Program-made: the position numbers and the translations under genes
The notes under the pieces: generated by a model
Seen by the model: the letters and a program-made list of their open reading frames with translations, nothing else
Told to the model about the DNA's origin: nothing
Database searches by the model: none
In this document: positions 6,854 to 8,027 of the stretch, in pieces
How the letters are laid out: each line of letters starts with the position of its first letter
How positions within the stretch are numbered: the stretch's first letter is position 1
Assembly: GCA_021798635.1 (NCBI GenBank)
Contig: JAJZGH010000224.1
Span: 1 to 8,027 of the forward strand
Length of the DNA: 8,027 bases
Direction of reading: 5' to 3'
Source of the DNA: Planctomycetota bacterium
GTDB taxonomy: Bacteria > Planctomycetota > Phycisphaerae > WQYP01

Positions 6854-6862
6854 GTTTTTTTT
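6840..6862 (+). terminator. Terminator-like hairpin with T8 run
   Basis: CCGCG (6840-6844) pairs with CGCGG (6850-6854) around AAATC, and eight T follow at once (6855-6862). An alternative left arm exists at 6831-6835. The stem is short but GC-only. No plus-strand gene lies just upstream, so it may insulate the AAA_14 gene from read-through, or may be a by-product of the repeat. Confidence 0.4.
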
Positions 6863-6937
6863 ACAGGACTCTAATCAGGGCTTGACAGTAGAGAGTGGAC
6901 TGGCATCCCGCCTTTACCATACGCCGATGGGGTGCTA

Positions 6938-6966
6938 TTGCATTTACTCAATACATTGAGTAAAAT
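6938..6966 (+). promoter_or_regulatory. Promoter of the AAA_14 ATPase gene
   Basis: TAAAAT (6961-6966) is a good -10, preceded at 17 bases by TTGCAT (6938-6943), a weak -35. Transcription would start near 6973, about 20 bases before the ATG at 6993. The region between the two boxes is filled by the first of two palindromes. Confidence 0.5.
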
Positions 6967-6986
6967 TGCTCAATGTATTGAGTAAA
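6943..6986. promoter_or_regulatory. Two abutting 22-bp palindromes (putative tandem operators)
   Basis: The first is a perfect dyad: TTTACTCAAT (6943-6952), AC, ATTGAGTAAA (6955-6964). The second follows with no gap: ATTGCTCAAT (6965-6974), GT, ATTGAGTAAA (6977-6986), identical in its right half. Together they cover the promoter from the edge of the -35 through the -10 to about 6 bases before the start codon. This is the expected arrangement for cooperative repression by two dimers. The regulator is unknown; autoregulation by the downstream protein is one option. Confidence 0.7.
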
Positions 6987-6992
6987 TGGTTT

Positions 6993-8027
6993 ATGAATTA
7001 TATTCGCCTTTACGCTGATGATTTGGTCCGCCGCCTGGCGGAACCGCGCCGGTTTATTCAGGTTGTCACCGGCCCCCGGCAGGTGGGAAAAACCACGCTG
7101 GTACAGCAAGTAATCGAACGCACCGGCCTGCCCGCCCGCTTTGCCAGTGCCGACGAGCCGACACTGCGCGGCGGCGACTGGATCGAACAGCAATGGGAAG
7201 CGGCGCGTGGTATCACCACAACCGCGCGGCACGGAGCTGTATTGGTGCTGGACGAAGTACAAAAGGTGCCGCACTGGTCCGAAACTGTTAAACGACTCTG
7301 GGACCGAGACAGCCGGGAAAAGCGTTCCATGCGCGTCGTTATTCTCGGTTCAGCCCCGCTGCTGATTCAAAGAGGATTAACTGAAAGCCTCGCCGGGAGA
7401 TTTGAAATTATCCACCTGCCGCACTGGAGCTACCATGAAATGCGGGACGCCTTTGGATGGAATGTTAACCAATATATCTACTTCGGAGGATATCCGGGCG
7501 CAGCTGCTTTGATTCCCGACGTAAACCGCTGGCAACGGTACATCCGCGATTCCCTTATTGAAACGACCATTGCGCGCGACGTGCTGCTGCTGTCGCGCGT
7601 GGATAAACCCGTTTTGTTTCGGCGCTTATTTGAACTGGGGTGTCTCTATTCCGGGCAGATACTTTCCTATACCAAAATGCTTGGGCAACTTCAGGATGCC
7701 GGCAATACCACGACACTGGCACATTATCTGGAACTGCTGCGCGGCGCGGGCATGTTAACCGGTGTGTCCAAATTTGCCGGGCAATCGGTGCGCAGCCGTG
7801 CGTCCAGCCCGAAATTGCAGGTATTTAATACCGCCCTGATGTCTGCACAATCGGAATTGCCGTTTGACCAAGCTCAGGCGGACCATGAGTTCTGGGGCCG
7901 ACTTACAGAATCCGCAGTCGGTTCCCACCTCCTCAACGCCGCCACCGCCGGAATCTGCGAGCTATTTTATTGGCGGGAAGATAACCATGAAGTAGATTTT
8001 ATCGTGCGCGCCGGACGAAAAATCACG
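6993..8027 (+). CDS. AAA_14/DUF4143 family ATPase, partial (3' end outside window)
   Basis: From ATG at 6993 the frame is open to the right edge, 345 codons. The N-terminal AAA_14 domain shows Walker A GPRQVGKT (residues 27-34, K33), Walker B AVLVLDEVQKV (D87-E88) and the sensor-like phrase GSAPLLIQRGLTESLAGRF that is characteristic of this family. The C-terminal DUF4143 part includes FYWREDNHEVDFIV near residues 325-338; its EVDF and following lysine (K343) resemble the core of PD-(D/E)XK nuclease folds. Family members are usually about 380-420 residues, so only the last few dozen are missing. The cellular role of the family is not established; it is common, scattered and often present in many copies per genome. 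No strong ribosome site precedes the ATG. An ATG at 6986 is in another frame and ends after ten codons. Expression is probably controlled by the tandem palindromes immediately upstream. There is no partner gene in view. Confidence 0.93.
   Translation, partial: MNYIRLYADDLVRRLAEPRRFIQVVTGPRQVGKTTLVQQVIERTGLPARFASADEPTLRGGDWIEQQWEAARGITTTARHGAVLVLDEVQKVPHWSETVKRLWDRDSREKRSMRVVILGSAPLLIQRGLTESLAGRFEIIHLPHWSYHEMRDAFGWNVNQYIYFGGYPGAAALIPDVNRWQRYIRDSLIETTIARDVLLLSRVDKPVLFRRLFELGCLYSGQILSYTKMLGQLQDAGNTTTLAHYLELLRGAGMLTGVSKFAGQSVRSRASSPKLQVFNTALMSAQSELPFDQAQADHEFWGRLTESAVGSHLLNAATAGICELFYWREDNHEVDFIVRAGRKIT

Larger units (their letters stand above)
6317..6992. other. Intergenic region of about 675 bases, no convincing protein gene, rich in repeats and hairpins
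   Basis: It lies between the divergent STAS and AAA_14 genes. I found no open frame with a plausible protein. It contains a 6-bp dyad in the STAS leader (ACGCCG 6353-6358 with CGGCGT 6369-6374), an 11-base palindrome ATCCTTAGGAT (6384-6394), a 16-bp tandem repeat, a MITE-like unit, two terminator-like hairpins, a small perfect dyad GACCT/AGGTC (6621-6633), clusters of micro-repeats and a promoter with tandem palindromes. The more important of these are listed separately. Confidence 0.7.

Noticed and set aside
6882..6887. A perfect TTGACA on the plus strand
   Set aside because: No -10-like sequence lies at 16-18 bases downstream (ATCCCG at 17), so it is not called a promoter.
6986..7018. An ATG at 6986 as the start of the AAA_14 gene
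   Set aside because: Its frame reaches a stop after ten codons; the ATPase frame starts at 6993.
6948..7274. A 108-codon minus-strand open frame
   Set aside because: It covers the palindromes and the antisense of the AAA_14 Walker A region; it has no family motif.

Overview
The window looks like an accessory region of a bacterial chromosome with moderate GC. The organism cannot be fixed from the sequence. The lineage-restricted style of the secreted 612-residue protein, the single-domain STAS protein, the AAA_14/DUF4143 ATPase and the repeat-rich intergenic DNA would fit Planctomycetota (possibly a Phycisphaerae-like group) or a neighbouring phylum. That placement is inference only.

Layout, left to right. 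(1) Positions 1-3786, minus strand: a two-gene operon with translational overlap. It reads from a DUF4007-family gene into a very large P-loop ATPase that leaves the window on the left after 948 codons. Together they resemble SspB and SspC of the Ssp DNA-phosphorothioation defence systems; an SspD-like PAPS-reductase gene would be expected just beyond the left edge. (2) Positions 3787-4055: a divergent control region with a minus-strand promoter carrying two perfect dyads and a plus-strand extended -10 promoter. (3) Positions 4056-5894, plus strand: a secreted protein of unknown function. (4) Positions 5930-6316, minus strand: a single-domain STAS protein (anti-sigma-factor antagonist type), convergent with the previous gene. 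(5) Positions 6317-6992: about 675 bases without a convincing protein gene but with much structure. It holds a short tandem repeat, a 127-bp MITE-like unit with 20-bp inverted ends and flanking direct repeats, two terminator-like hairpins with T runs, four clusters of 7- or 9-bp micro-repeats, and a pair of abutting palindromes over a promoter. (6) Positions 6993 to the right edge, plus strand: an AAA_14/DUF4143 ATPase, visible for 345 codons and cut by the window end.

How they work together: only the DUF4007 and ATPase genes form a clear functional unit, probably antiphage DNA modification or restriction. The secreted protein, the STAS protein and the AAA_14 ATPase look like independent single genes. 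The AAA_14 gene appears to be controlled by a repressor binding two tandem palindromes. The best leads are the structured intergenic DNA at 6420-6990 and the Ssp-like operon with its dyad-rich promoter.
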